Counted from the stretch's first letter, positions 43,401-55,144 are shown. The stretch: DNA of 64,000 bases from Periplaneta americana (GCF_040183065.1 NC_091131.1:8982501-9046500); one strand, 5' to 3'. Made by a program: numbers and translations. Notes: a model not told the origin generated them from the letters alone.

Positions 43401-43982
43401 ATGCTCGACCATGCCGGAATGTAGTAATTATACACCTGGTAGCAGTCCTTTAATGCATGTCATTAAAGTACACCTATTCATTAAAGTTCAGGTTTTCGAT
43501 TATTCTCGGATATGCAATCGAAAGACAACGAGGGAAACGTCACGGAGGCTGGAAATCCAATACTGTCGCAGAAGGTTATGTTCTGTTACTATAATAATTA
43601 GCGTTAATTGTAAATAATATTCAAATAAATTCAATTAATTGTCATCTCGTTTTTCAATTCTAAATCAATTTCCAGGTTATATCAAAATTAGTTCATGTTA
43701 CATTACATCAAGGTCAATGACATTATTGTTCCTCGGAAAAAATCAATACTTTCGCGTCTGCGCACATCTCACAATTTAAGAGCTATGAACAAGGTCACTT
43801 CCGATCTTCTGTCAGATACAAATAAAATGAATACTTCTGAAAATTTCAAGTTAGAAATACGGTCGAGCATAAAAAGTCGTATGAAACTTGCCTGTAATGG
43901 CAATTAAGACGCTCGTATGATATAAACAAGCATGCTTGCGTCTTAATTACTATCATTATAGGCTCGTTGCATAATGTACTAA
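43401..43982 (-). repeat. Dispersed 650-bp repeat, copy 2
   Basis: Inverted match to 670-1318, from ATGCTCGACCATGCCGGAAT to GTTGCATAATGTACTA. It lacks about 65 bp (the CACCAATCAGAAAACA part) present in the other two copies. Confidence 0.75.
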
Positions 43983-44507
43983 TATTTGTAATCAAATTGA
44001 TATTTTTTTGTTAATACAATATGAAACGTAACTGGCCGTATATGTCGATTGTAACAATGACAGCATTCATGGATAATAAGGAAGGCTTTGGAATAGGCCT
44101 ACCATATAAACTGCAGTTTCACTATTTTCGTGTAGTATTCTTATTAATGTTGTAAAATAAAAGTATATGAATAATTTAAAATCAATTCTTATTAAATAAT
44201 AACGAGAACATGTGATAAACGTCATATTTGCATGTTTTGTAAAAAACTAATTTCAAGAAAATAGGTTTCCACCTGGCCATGTTTGCTAAAGTCCTCGGAA
44301 AACGATATAATTTCGTATCAGCATTTCTTTTGCAGCCCAGCGATGAAATTCTTTAACACGGGCCAAAATTGGAGGAAGAAATTCGGTTTTCTGAATTGTG
44401 CTCAAAAGACATTCTTTATAATGACAAGAGTAATATAAATTTGATTTCTTTTCTTATTATACGATTTAAGTAAGTAGATGTAAATTTCTGCAAAAATAAT
44501 TATAACA

Positions 44508-44650
44508 GAGTGTTTCAAAAGTGATGGTAAAAAAAAAATTAGGGATTAAAAGTAAAAACGAAGAGAAGCAATAAAGTTTCAATAAACATGGGTCCGCAAA
44601 TTAAGCGTTTACAAGATAATGCCATTTTGTCCTGTGTATGGCCCACTGAA
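44508..44650 (+). mobile_element. Possible mariner-type terminus
   Basis: ACAGAGTGTTTCAAAAGTGATGG resembles the left end at 1552 (ACTGTGTCCCAAAAGTCATGG). No matching right end found. Confidence 0.35.
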
Positions 44651-44663
44651 TACTAAGTACTAA

Positions 44664-44848
44664 CACAGTCTAGTATAATATACAGTCACGAAGCTTGAGT
44701 TTTGAGGGTGCTAGGAATAATTGACTGTGCCGGTACTATTTCGCATTTTCTGTAATGAGGCGATATTAGCGATCCTAGTGGTTAGCAACTAACTATGGAT
44801 GCATATTTACTACGTATTGAGCTTCGTGACAGTATATACTAGACTGTG
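44664..44848 (+). mobile_element. 185-bp MITE derived from the P-like element, perfect 7-bp duplication
   Basis: Ends CACAGTCTAGTATAATATAC and, inverted, CACAGTCTAGTATATACTGT match the P-like element, as do the inner TGAGGCGATATTAGCGATCC. Flanked by GTACTAA on both sides (44657-44663 and 44849-44855). Confidence 0.85.
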
Positions 44849-44929
44849 GTACTAATTCCAACAAAAACAGTGGAAATTTTATTAAATTATCATTCACGAA
44901 GCACTAAAATTCATAATTATTTTGGTTTC

Positions 44930-45610
44930 AACATCACAGAAATGGGATGAAGGTAAATACAAATAAGACGAAGGCCATGGTCATCGAGAGAAAAATAACA
45001 AAGGTAAACTTGTGAATTCTAAATGAGGCAGTAGAGCAAGTGGACAGCTTCAGATACTTGGGATGTACTGTAAGCAGTAACATGAGCTGCTGCCAGGAAG
45101 TCAAAAGGAGGATAGCAATGGCAAAGGAAGCTTTTAATACAAAAAGTACCATCTTCTGCGGATCTCTGGTAAAAGAACAAAGGAAGAGACTAGTGTAAGT
45201 GCTTTTTATGGAGTGTGGCATTGTATGGAGCAGAAATATGGACGTTACGACGAAGTGAAGAGAAGCGACCAGAAGCATTTGAAATGTGGATATGGAGAAG
45301 AATGGAGCGTGTGAAATGGACAGACAGAATAAGAACTGAAGCTGTGTTGGAAAGAGTGGATGAAGGAAGAATGATGCTGAAACTGATCAGGAAGAGGAAA
45401 AGGAATTGGTTGAGTAACTGGCTGAGAAGAAACTGCCTACTGAAGGATGCACTGGAAGGAATGGTGAACGGAAGAAGAGTTCGGGGCAGAAGAAGATATC
45501 AGAATGATGATAGACAACATTAAGATATATGGATCATATGCGGAGACAAAGAAGAAAGCAGAAAATAGGAAAGATGGAAGAAAGCTGGGTTTGCAGTGGG
45601 CAGAACACTA
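44930..45610 (+). mobile_element. LINE family C fragment, plus strand
   Basis: Reads NGMKVNTNKTKAMVIERK and FRYLGCTVSSNMSCCQEVKR upstream, then from 45215 LYGAEIWTLRRSEEKRPEAF and MERVKWTDRIRTEAVLERV, LIRKRKRNWLSNWLRRN. At least two frameshifts and a stop. Same family as 5600-6060. Confidence 0.82.
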
Positions 45611-45904
45611 TGAATTAATTAATTACATTCTATTCTACACAAATGATATTTTACTCATTTAAATCTATACTAATGATGGGCTTTATCTTCTATTCCATCT
45701 AAACCTCCTTACCCTAGACACTTTTTCACTTCATTGCTTCGAATCGTAAGTTCCAAGTTCACTGTAGCACACTTCCGTAACGACATTCACTGTTCTTCAT
45801 CTCCTCCTTATAAAATACTATGTTAATTCTTCTTATGACTATGATAACACTGCTCTTATTTTAACACTTCACCATCTCTACTAATTTATTTAGCCTACTT
45901 TCTA

Positions 45905-46935
45905 TACTACAATAAAGTGTCTCAATGAAACGTACAGCAGAGTCCGTATAGGTCAGTTTCTGTCAGATGCGTTTCCAATTCACTGCGGACTAAAGCAAGG
46001 AGATGCACTATCACCTTTACTTTTTACCTTTGCTCTAGAGTATGCCATTAGGAAAGTTCAGGATAACAGGCAGGGTTTGGAATTGAACGGATTACACCAG
46101 CTGCTTGTCTATGCGGATGACGTGAATATGTTAGGAGAAAATCACAAACGATTAGGGAAAATACGGGAATTTTACTTGAAGCAAGTAAAGAGATAGATTT
46201 GGAAGTAAATCCCGAAAAGACAAAGCATGTGATTATGTCTCGTGACGAGAATATTGTACGAAATGGAAATATAAAAATTGGGAATTTATCTTTTGAAGAG
46301 GTGGAGAAGTTCAAATATCTTGGAGCAACAGTAACAAATATAAATGATACTCTGGAGGAAATTAAACACAGAATAAATATGGGAAATACCTGTTATTATT
46401 CGGTTGAGAAGCCTTTATCATCCAGTCTGCTGTTAAAAAATCTGAAAGTTAGAATTTATAAAACAGTTATATTACCGGTTGTTCTGTATGGTTGTGAAAC
46501 TTGGACTCTCACTCTGAGAGAGGGACATAGGTTAAGGGTGTTTCAGAATAAGGTGCTTAGGAAAATATTTGGGGCTAAGAGGGATGAAGTTACAGGAGAA
46601 TGGAGAAAGTTACACAACACAGAACTGCACGCATTGTATTCTTCACCTGACATAATTAGGAACATTAAATCCAGACGTTTGAGATGGGCAGGGCATGTAG
46701 CACGTATGGGGGAATCCAGAAATGCATATAGAGTGTTAGTTGGGAGGCCAGAGGGAAAAAGACCTTTGGGGAGGCCGAGACGTAGATGGGAAGATAATAT
46801 TAAAATGAATCTGAGGGAGGTGGGATATGATGATAGAGACTGGATTAATGTTGCTCAGGATAGGGACCAATGACGGGCCTATGTGAGAGCGGCAATGAAC
46901 TTCCGGGTTCCTTAAAAGCCATTAAGTAAGTACTA
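45905..46935 (+). mobile_element. LINE family A, longest copy, two disabling lesions
   Basis: Begins inside the reverse transcriptase with [19 protein letters not shown], then [20 protein letters not shown] and [12 protein letters not shown] one-base deletion at about 46142 shifts the frame, which continues 46199-46873 to DWINVAQDRDQ, where TGG became TGA. Tail AAAGCCATTAAGTAAGTA. Possible duplication TACTACAA on either side. Confidence 0.9.
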
Positions 46936-47184
46936 CAAGTGATCATTTTTATACATTTTTCCTATGCAATTGATCTTACAATAAACTTATACTGATACCT
47001 ATATTATTTAACTAAATAAGGTTTCCCCCCCCCCCCCATTTTCTCATGCTCCGTTTGCTATCTTTTACCTTCATAACTGACCTCCATATCTACGTTCCCT
47101 TTAACATCACACTCCAACACGATTAACCTCAACTACGTCTCTAAAATATTGTATCACAATATGCTATTTCCTATTTATAGTCAC
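46936..47184. other. Unclassified, contains a (C)14-15 run
   Basis: The poly-C tract is near 47023-47037. No other feature. Confidence 0.4.
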
Positions 47185-47410
47185 TCGCGAAGCTCGGGCA
47201 GTAGCACTTTTGCCTGCTGATCTGCGGTCGCGGATTCAATTCCCTCTTGGGCTGATTACCTGATTGGGTTTTATCGGAGGTTTTCCTCAACCGTGAGGCG
47301 AATGTCAGGTAATCTATGGCGAATTCTAGGCCTCATCTCGCCAAATACCACCTCGCTAAATAACCCAGTAGTTGATGTAGTGTCGTTAAATTACAAGTTA
47401 AAAAATTCAT
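47185..47410 (+). repeat. tRNA-derived SINE, second subfamily
   Basis: tRNA-like head AGTAGCACTTTTGCCTGCTG, B-box-like GGATTCAATTCC, then GATTACCTGATTGGGTTTTA, GCGAATGTCAGGTAATC and GTAGTGTCGTTAAAT. This is the normal form of the element whose head is tandemly amplified at 1-347. Confidence 0.78.
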
Positions 47411-48139
47411 ATAAGCCATTGTCGTTTCTCATATTTTTCCCTCATGCCGCTCATGCACCAACTTCTCAAATTGTAGTGTTATCCTTGCAATCCCCTTGTT
47501 TTCCTTGCATTCCCCTTGTTCGTCTTGTATTCCCTTTTGCAATCAGTACACTCATGCAGTAAATCAGTGTGTCAGTCAATAAACCAGGCAGCAATTTTCA
47601 AAGAGTATTGAAGTAATGCAAGTGAAGTAAAAAAAAAAAACAATCCATTTTCAGTGTTTGAAAATACGCAGTCAGATCCTTGTTGTTTGTTCTGAATATA
47701 TGGCCGTGAGCTGTGAGAACACTCAACTGTATGCACGATGAAGATAATAATGAACTCACGGCAGGAAGAAGCTTGCTATAACAGGAAATGTTTCATTGTC
47801 GTGATTTCACGATTTCCTCATAAATTCGCTCCAAGCAAAGAAGCTGTTTTTCTTATACCATATTTGTGAAAGTATATTGAGAAGGGAATCGAAAGCAGAC
47901 TGCAAAATGCATACGAATTGCTTTACTGTACAGCGCAAACACTTCAAAACCAGGTTTAATTGCTCTCTCAGATTTCTCTTGAACAGTTATTCTCACTGTG
48001 GGGAGAAGAGTGGCGACGATATGGAAAACATTTTCATCCTGAAGTAAATTTCTGAATTCAGGCATTCATGCATAGTTTTCTGCCCAAGGGCAAACCGACG
48101 CTGTAAAGCACCTCGACATTTCCCCCGTTAAAGTAAGTA
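47411..48139. other. No recognisable feature
   Basis: Contains a short ATTCCCCTTGTTTTCCTTGC direct repeat at about 47490-47530. Nothing else. Confidence 0.35.
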
Positions 48140-48990
48140 CAGTGCATATCCCTTTCAGTTCTTCGGTAAAAAATCTTGGCATTCACATGGATAATAATCT
48201 CAACTGGGACATGCAAATCACAGAAACCTGCAGAAAAGTATATTCTATTATCCATGTGCTAAAAAGGATAAATGTTCATCTCCCCTCTTGCTTAAAAAAG
48301 TCCCTTGTGCAGACGCTTGTATTTCCCTATTTTGACTGCTGACATTTTACTGACTGACCTTTCCAGCGACAACGAAACGAAACTTCAACGTGCTCATAAT
48401 TTGTGTGTACGTTTTGTAAGCAATGTTCGTAAACATGATCACATTACCCCATCCCTGGAAGCAATAGGTTGGCTTAAACTAGATAAGAAAAGAAATTTAC
48501 ATTCACTTCTCCTTCTCTTCGAAATCTTGAACTCTTCTATTCCTTCGTACCTGTCGTCTCGCTTCACTTACCTTTCTTCCCACCACAATCTGAACACACG
48601 CTCTCGCCATGAAACAATACTAACAATACCACCCCATCGCACCTCCTCATACTCATCCTCTTTCACAATAGCCCTGCCAAGACTCTGGAATTCGTTACCT
48701 GCTAGCATCAGGGACTGTCGAAATAAAATTGAATTCAAACACAAACTTACTAGGCACTTGGTCAGTAATTGAGACTCGTTCAGACATGGTTTATTGTAAA
48801 TAGTTCTCTTAATCTATCACAAAATATTTCAATATCCGGTAATTTCATCACTATAGAATTTTGTTATTGTAGGTTTAATTTGTAATTTAGTAAATACAAA
48901 AATATTCCTTGTTCTTAACTTCTATGATAAAATGTCTAGCTTTCATTAATCAACGGCCTTATCTCTACCAGGTTAAATAAATAAATACTA
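48140..48990 (+). mobile_element. Jockey/CR1-like LINE 3' end
   Basis: Frame 48142-48342 reads VKNLGIHMDNNLNWDMQI and CLKKSLVQTLVFPYFDC, then shifts at about 48338 to a frame with KLQRAHNLCVRFVSNVRKHD, TRSRHETILTIPPHRTSSYS and IALPRLWNSLPASIRDC, ending at 48770. This is the segment after the reverse transcriptase of jockey/CR1-type LINEs. The 3' UTR ends with CTCTACCAGGTTAAATAAAT and AT repeats. Confidence 0.85.
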
Positions 48991-49004
48991 AATACTAAAA
49001 ATAC

Positions 49005-49097
49005 TAAATCTTTCACTGCAAACCCAGCATTCTGCAATCTTACCTATTTTCTGTCTCCCCCTTTGCCTCTGCATATGATCCATATATCTTAAGATAA
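49005..49097 (-). mobile_element. LINE family C 3' terminus
   Basis: Minus strand matches the last about 90 bp of 5600-6060 (CATATGATCCATATATCTTA and ACTGCAAACCCAGCATTC on the plus strand). Confidence 0.75.
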
Positions 49098-49261
49098 TTT
49101 GTATTAACAAAAGCCGCCCTAAATAAGGGTTCGATAGATCGGCCTACTATTCAATTCATAAAGAATAATCATTAAAAACAATTATGTGACAATTTGAAAG
49201 AAAAAAGAAAACATTAAGATAAATGATACGAAAACATAGGAAATCATTTACAATAAAAGTC

Positions 49262-49640
49262 TGTTGGCTACAAATGATTACTAATTATAGCTAAGGATAA
49301 TTTTAACACATGAGATCCTATGGCATCAATCGTTGCATCAGAAAATTTAAATTGTTTAAGTTGATTTAAAGTTTCTCGTGGGATCGCGCCACGGGCACCG
49401 AACATGAGCCCAGAAACTGTCCAATGTGTGATGTGGTATTGTGCTCCTAGATGCTGACAACAAGGCTCATATATGACTTGTTTTTCACGACACACCTCTT
49501 GTGGCTGTTGCTCATGCATCTCGAAACGGATTGTGGGATCAAGAATGACACCCTTATCCTTCTGCCGATCAATTATGATGATATCAGCACGTCTAGCAGA
49601 GCCATCAGAAGAGATGTAACTGTCTATCATGTGACAACTT
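49262..49640 (-). mobile_element. R2/R4-like LINE endonuclease end, long open frame
   Basis: 120 residues on the minus strand (49630-49268). RRADIIIIDRQKDKGVILDP and TIRFEMHEQQPQEVCREKQ give the D...D...K spacing of a restriction-like endonuclease, followed by YEPCCQHLGAQYHITHW and GLMFGARGAIPRETL. It ends at its natural stop. The same region in the 3.9-4.5 kb copy is broken. CCHC and reverse transcriptase are missing. Confidence 0.7.
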
Positions 49641-49832
49641 CTTCTACCAAGAATAATTTCTGAATAGACCTACAAAATTTATAGAACTAATTAAAATTAA
49701 CTCTGAACATATCTTTTAATCTTATGTGTGTACTAATTTAATGACTGAAAGAACTGCACACTAAACTTTTGCCTATTGTTCCATCATGGATAAGCAAGAT
49801 AGGTCGCTGTGTTGGTACCCTACCCATAATAC

Positions 49833-51035
49833 ACCGTGTCTCAAAAGTCATGGTTGGGTTTCAGAGGATTATAGTTTTTGAATGAACAGAGGTAAAAATA
49901 TAATACTGGTGCCAGATGAAAATAAAACTCTGAAACTTTTTCGTTCGCAAGTTTGAGGCACTGAAGGAAACAAAAGACGGTAACAACAGAAGAAATGTAA
50001 TAATTTTCATTGTTACAATTAATTATACAAGATGGATGTCCAAAGAATAGTGCAGTGTTTTTTGTACTTACTTACTTACTGGCTTTTAAGGAACCCGGAG
50101 GTTCATTGCCGCCCTCACATAAGCCCGCCATTGGTCCCTATCCTGAGCAAGATTAATCCAGTCCCTATCATCATATCCCACCTCCCTCAAATCCATTTTA
50201 TTATTATCTTCCCATCTACGTCTCGGCCTCCCCAAAGGTCTTTTCCCCTCTGGCCTCCCAACTAACACTCTATATGCATTTCTGGATTCGCTCATACGTG
50301 CTACATGCCCTGCCCATCTCTAAAGTCTGGATTTAATGTTCCTAATTATGTCAGGTGAAGGATACAATGCGTGCAGCTCTGCGTTGAGTAACTTTCTCCA
50401 TTCTCCTGTAACTTCATCCCTCTTAGCCCCAAATATTTTCCTAAGAATCTTATTCTCAAAAACCCTTAATCTCTGTTCCTCTCTCAAAGTGAGAGTCCAA
50501 GTTTCACAACCATACAGAACAACCGGTAATATAACTGTTTTATAAATTCTAACTTTCAGATTTTTTGACAGCAGACTAGATGACAAAAGCTTCTCAACCG
50601 AATAATAACAGGCATTTCCCATATTTATTCTGCGTTTAGTTTGCTCCCGAGTGTCATTTATATTTGTTACTGTGGCTCCAAGATATTTGAATTTTTCCAC
50701 CTCTTCGAAGGATAAATCTCCAACTTTTATAGTTCCATTTCGTACAATATTCTGACCACGAGACATAATCATATACTTAGTCTTTTCGGGATTTACTTCC
50801 AACCCTACCTCTTTACTTGCTTCAAGTAGAATTTCCGCGTTTTCCCTAATCGTTTGTGGATTTTCTCCTAACATATTCACGTCATCCGCATAGACAAGAA
50901 GCTGATGTAACCCGTTCAATTCCAAACCCTCTGTGTTATCCTGAACTCTCCTAATGGCATATTCTAGAACGAAGTTAAAAAGTAAAGGTGATAGTGCAGT
51001 GTTTTTTGTGGCTGGCAAAATTACAGCATTATGAT
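49833..51035 (+). mobile_element. Second copy of the 1.55-kb mariner-type relic, split by a LINE
   Basis: CACCGTGTCTCAAAAGTCAT onward follows 1552-1800 closely (GGTGCCAGATGAAAATAAAA, ATTAATTATACAAGATGGAT). After the LINE at 50066-50990 it resumes GTGGCTGGCAAAATT and ends soon after. Confidence 0.8.
50066..50990 (-). mobile_element. LINE family A with perfect 19-bp target duplication
   Basis: ATAGTGCAGTGTTTTTTGT occurs at 50047-50065 and 50991-51009. On the minus strand: [42 protein letters not shown] to KSRL, then a stop (TAG at about 50321) and the remaining frame 50295-50086 to MNLRVP. 5'-truncated at the same point (SPLLFNF) as the 4.66-kb copy. The (TTAC)4 at 50066 is the inverted tail. 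Confidence 0.94.
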
Positions 51036-51978
51036 TAAAGATACACAGAAATATATGTTTCGATAAAAATTCGAAATCCTTCAAAATAGTTTCAACTAGT
51101 GAAGACTAGTTTAAGCAAACAAAAGCATAAACAAACCAAACCTAACCTGTCACTGATTCTAGACCTTACGAAAACTCGCTATCTACTTTTTTTTTAAACT
51201 AGTTTTTACTAGTTAAAACTGGTTTTGACGGATTTCGGGTTTTAACGGTAACATATACACATAAAAGTAATTCACAATATATTTTTAAATATATGACATA
51301 TTTATTATACCAACTGCGGACTAAATTACATTCTTCACATAATATTAAAATAAATCGCAGTTGCTCGGCAACAATATTTGTGTGACCATAGAATAATGAA
51401 AGTATTATAACATGAATACACATTATAAAATAAATTGTATAATTCTTTAAAAATAATAGCTTCATTTTCATACTACAAATCATTATAATTTATAATATCT
51501 AACCTCTTTATAAATTAAATATTCATTTCGTATTACACATTATTTTTGCTTATAATATTAAACTTATTAAAATAAAATAAATGACTTCATTTTCATATTG
51601 AACATTAATGTCATGCATGACAGACGCTATGTTCGGTTCATTTGGTTCAGTATGGCGAAGTTCGATATTCACCGAAGTTCGCTCTGCAAGAAAAGGTTGT
51701 CATGTTTGTTCTACCATCTTATGAAAATAGTTTCTGTTCTCCACTCCCATCCCTTCATGTTTTAATCCGCTTAAGGATCTGAGCACATATCTTGCGATTA
51801 GTTTTTCATACGGAATAAAACGAAGTTTGTAATGTCTTGGTTTCCTCTCTCATGTTTGAACATTGCATGATAGTAGTCTGTACTATGAACATATATATTT
51901 TTTAAAATATATTTTGTTTGATTTATTTTTATGTATGGCCTATATTTGATTAATCATATTAATAACAAAAATTATCTA
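51036..51978. repeat. Unclassified AT-rich sequence with one short shared block
   Basis: AACCTAACCTGTCACTGATT and ACCTTACGAAAACTCGCTAT (51140-51185) recur at 63370-63415. ACTAGTTTTTACTAGTTAAA near 51200 is locally repetitive. No gene. Confidence 0.45.
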
Positions 51979-52768
51979 TAAGGTTAGGATTTTGATGACC
52001 CATAAATCATGAAAAAATGTCCTAAAACAAAGCATTTGTGACCTAAAAATCTTTCAAAAATGTCCCTAAAAATGCCCTAAAAATTGATCTTACATAAATT
52101 GGCTTAGTAGGAAAAGAGGTTTTGTACTACTTAATATTGAGAATATTAATTAAATTAAATTTTACATAATATTTTCTAAGTAGTACACTTTAATTAATTA
52201 ATTATTTTACCTGAAGTAGTGTTCATGTATGATCGTTAATTTCTGCGTCGGCATGTGGACGTGAGGTCAGCAGTCAGCTGGTCGGTCTTGGCACTTCATG
52301 GGCTGTAGCGCCATGGATTTACTTTACTTTTAGTTTCCATGTAGTCTACCACAAGGCCACTCTTATGCGGAACTAGCAGGTATAGAGGAGTCTATATTGA
52401 AGGGATGGTTGGACTGATCCATTACATGGGGTGTACTACGATAAAGTGGCAATATTTGTGTAGAAGAACGATTAAAATATTATACAAAATAATGGGTATT
52501 AATGGACAAAATATGTAAAGAAAATATCAAAGGAAATAAACATTATTTTACAGTAATAATGGGGATTTATGGCCAAAATTAAATGAAAATGCCTAAAAAA
52601 TGACCGACTAAAACAAAAGATGCTCTTATGAGTTGAAACAAGCAAAAAATGCAAAATTATACCCTAACAAATATGTCTTAAAACACTCAGTTTATCACGT
52701 AACATATAAATATTAAAACAGGTATGTTTCTGGCTTACTAGAAAAATGATGCAATTTCATCAAAATCT
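51979..52768 (+). mobile_element. hAT-type MITE, copy 3, carrying the SINE segment
   Basis: Same family and orientation as 9202-9885. The insert at about 52228-52345 (GTCGGCATGTGGACGTGAGG, CACTTCATGGGCTGTAGCGC) is SINE-derived and at the same position as in copy 2. The last about 9 bp of the right terminus are missing where the 650-bp repeat begins. Confidence 0.82.
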
Positions 52769-52769
52769 T

Positions 52770-53406
52770 TACGCTCGACCATGCCGAAATGTAGTAATTA
52801 TACACCTGGTAGCAGCCCTTTAATGGACCTCATTAAAGTACACATATTCATTAAAGTTCAGGTGTTCCACCAATCAGAAAACACCATTGTAGCAATATGA
52901 AAGCGCAAGTATCGATTATTCTCGGATATGCAATCGAAAGACAACTAGCGAAACGTCACGGAGGCTGGAAATCCAATACTGTCGCAGAAGGTTATGTTCT
53001 GTCATAATAATTAGCGTTAATTGTAAATAATATTCAAATAAGTTCAATTTGTCATCTCGTTTTTCAATGTCTAAATCAATTTCAAGGTTATATCAAGATT
53101 AATGTTTATTTTACTCTCTAGATTATATTACGGTCAATGACATTTGTTTCTCGGAAAAAGTCAACACTTTCGCGTCTGCGCACATCTCACAATTTACGAG
53201 ATATTGTACAGGGTCAGTTCCGCTCCCCAATCAGATAAGAATAACATGAATACTTATGAATAATTTCAAGTTAGAAATATGGTCGAGTATAAAAAGGTAA
53301 TTAAGACGTTCGTATGAAAATTATGAAACTCGCTTGCGCTCGTTTCATAAACAAACATACTCGCGTCTTAATGACTACCATTATAGACTCGTTGCATAAT
53401 GTACTA
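52770..53406 (-). repeat. Dispersed 650-bp repeat, copy 3
   Basis: Inverted match to 670-1318 over its full length. Confidence 0.75.
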
Positions 53407-53467
53407 CTAATTACTTATAATTGAATGTAAGTGCACATTTACTATAAGTTACAGAATTTTCATTCAG

Positions 53468-53721
53468 CCACACCTGTGGAGTAACGGCGTCTGGCCGCGA
53501 AATCAGGTGGCCCGGGTTGGAATCCCGGTTGGGACAAGTTACCTGGTTGAGGTTTTTTCCGGGGTTTTCCCTCAACCCAATATGAGCAAATGCTGGGTAA
53601 CTTTCGGTGCTGGACCCCGGACTCATTTCACTGGCATTATCACCTTCATCTCATACAGACGCTAAATAACCAAAGATGTTGATAAAGCGTCGTAAAATAA
53701 CCTACTAAAATAAAAAAATAA
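53468..53721 (+). repeat. tRNA-derived SINE, copy 3, with 13-bp duplication
   Basis: Same family as 8.9 and 11.9 kb, with AGCG lost in the A-box part and GGGTTGGAATCCC in the B box. AATTTTCATTCAG at 53455-53467 and 53722-53734 is the duplication. A hAT later inserted inside the right-hand duplication. Confidence 0.93.
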
Positions 53722-53971
53722 AATTTTCATTCAGACCAGGGCCGGGCATGAGAGCGGCTCCATTTAGTCGGCCAGAGCTGCTCTCGCTCCGCAAGGCAAG
53801 CCAGAGCAGAACGCTCACGCAGTGGCGGACTCGCATTACAGCTACCTTCCCTGCATTAATATAACAAGAGCCACGGTTGTTCTAGTCATTCAGTCTGTCA
53901 GTACGTAATAGTTTATAAGGATATTACATCAATCCATTGTACAGTACAGACTTTATAAGACTCTTATTAAT

Positions 53972-54259
53972 TTAATTAAATAAACTTCCCTCTATGCACA
54001 CACACAAATCATTAGGCTTATTTACATAACTCATACGCACATACTGCAATCTCCTCACCACGGTTCTACGAGACAGGCGTATGGCTTCCACTTCCCCTAC
54101 TTGCTGTGGACAGAGTTCATCTGCCAATATAATTAAACATCGCTTGATGAATTCACCTTCATGAATGTTTTCAATTCCTTTGCAATTTCGTGGCAAATTT
54201 TTGTAGCTAACTCTCATAGCCGATTCACTAAGTGCATTATTGTCATCCTGTTCATACAT
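53972..54259 (-). pseudogene. hAT (GTF2IRD2/ZMYM-like) transposase, second N-terminal segment
   Basis: MRVSYKNLPRNCKGIENIHE then GEFIKRCLIILADELCPQQ and IRLSRRTVVRRL match the pattern SGEFVKKCL-AA-I-CPE with LSR-TV-RRI that precedes the catalytic core in this hAT subgroup. Confidence 0.65.
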
Positions 54260-54500
54260 AATATGATATAATATAATATGATATGATATGATATGATATG
54301 ATATGATATGATATGATATGATATGATATGATATGATATGATATGATATATGTTATGATATGATAATATGATATGATATGATATGATATGATATGATATG
54401 ATATGATATGATATAATATTATATATGATATGACATGATATGATATATGATATAATATAATATAATATAATATAATATAATATGATGTATGATATATGAT
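54257..54500. repeat. (ATATG)n pentanucleotide microsatellite
   Basis: About 45 units with TATAA interruptions, lying inside the hAT coding region and breaking it. Confidence 0.97.
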
Positions 54501-54604
54501 ATATCATGAACTTTAATATACTATACTATGATATATTACAATACTTGTATAATTTAAAATGATATATTACGAAATGTATAATAACTTATAATGCAATATA
54601 AATA

Positions 54605-54898
54605 TCAAATAGATACTCTAATATAATGTACATGAGAAACATTTTCTTTAAGTTGTATTAATTTATGGCGTTCATTACCAACATATTTGTCATATTCAGT
54701 AGCATGTTTTAAAGAATAATGTCGTTGGATATTGAACTTCTTAATCAGTTGGAGTGTTTTATGCCAAATTAAACACTTTGCTAATCCACTGCTCTCTACC
54801 AAAAAGAACTCCTCCTCCCATGATACATTAAAAGCATTGGGAGTAGCGGGACGCTTTGGTGTATGAGCGGAAGCTCCGTCTTCAAAGTTCGCCATCAT
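54605..54898 (-). pseudogene. hAT transposase N-terminus with decayed BED-type zinc finger
   Basis: MMANFEDGASAHTPKRPATP, then SWEEEFFLVESSGLAKCLIW and LIKKFNIQRHYSLKHATEY. The C-x2-C...H-x4-H finger is degraded: the second Cys is Trp, while HYSLKH is kept. Confidence 0.65.
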
Positions 54899-55144
54899 AC
54901 TGCAGAGTCACCACTGCACCGACACTGAATGACGTACAGTATGCATACGTCACAGCGCTCGCAAGACCTGCTCTTTAAAGCACACAGCACTCATTTCTCA
55001 GAATCACGTGATGTGCCCAGCCCTGATTCAGACCATTGGCTGAACAGGTTTTAAACGTAAACAGACGACGTCAACACGCTACTGATCTCCGTACAGTCAG
55101 AAGGAAAAGAAAAATAACGTACTGTAGTACATAACTTGCAAGGT

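Larger units (their letters stand above)
53737..55025 (-). mobile_element. hAT element with perfect 8-bp duplication, transposase broken
   Basis: ATTCAGAC at 53729-53736 and 55026-55033. Ends CAGGGCCGGGCATG and, inverted, CAGGGCTGGGCACA (11/14). The minus strand carries two N-terminal transposase pieces (54898-54605 and 54259-53972) separated by an ATATG microsatellite. The catalytic and C-terminal parts are deleted. Confidence 0.92.

Noticed and set aside
45215-45523. 102-residue basic protein
   Set aside because: It is the LINE family C tail, repeated at 5.6-5.9 kb.
54214-54507. Open frame with repeated Ile-Ser-Tyr-His
   Set aside because: Translation of the ATATG microsatellite.
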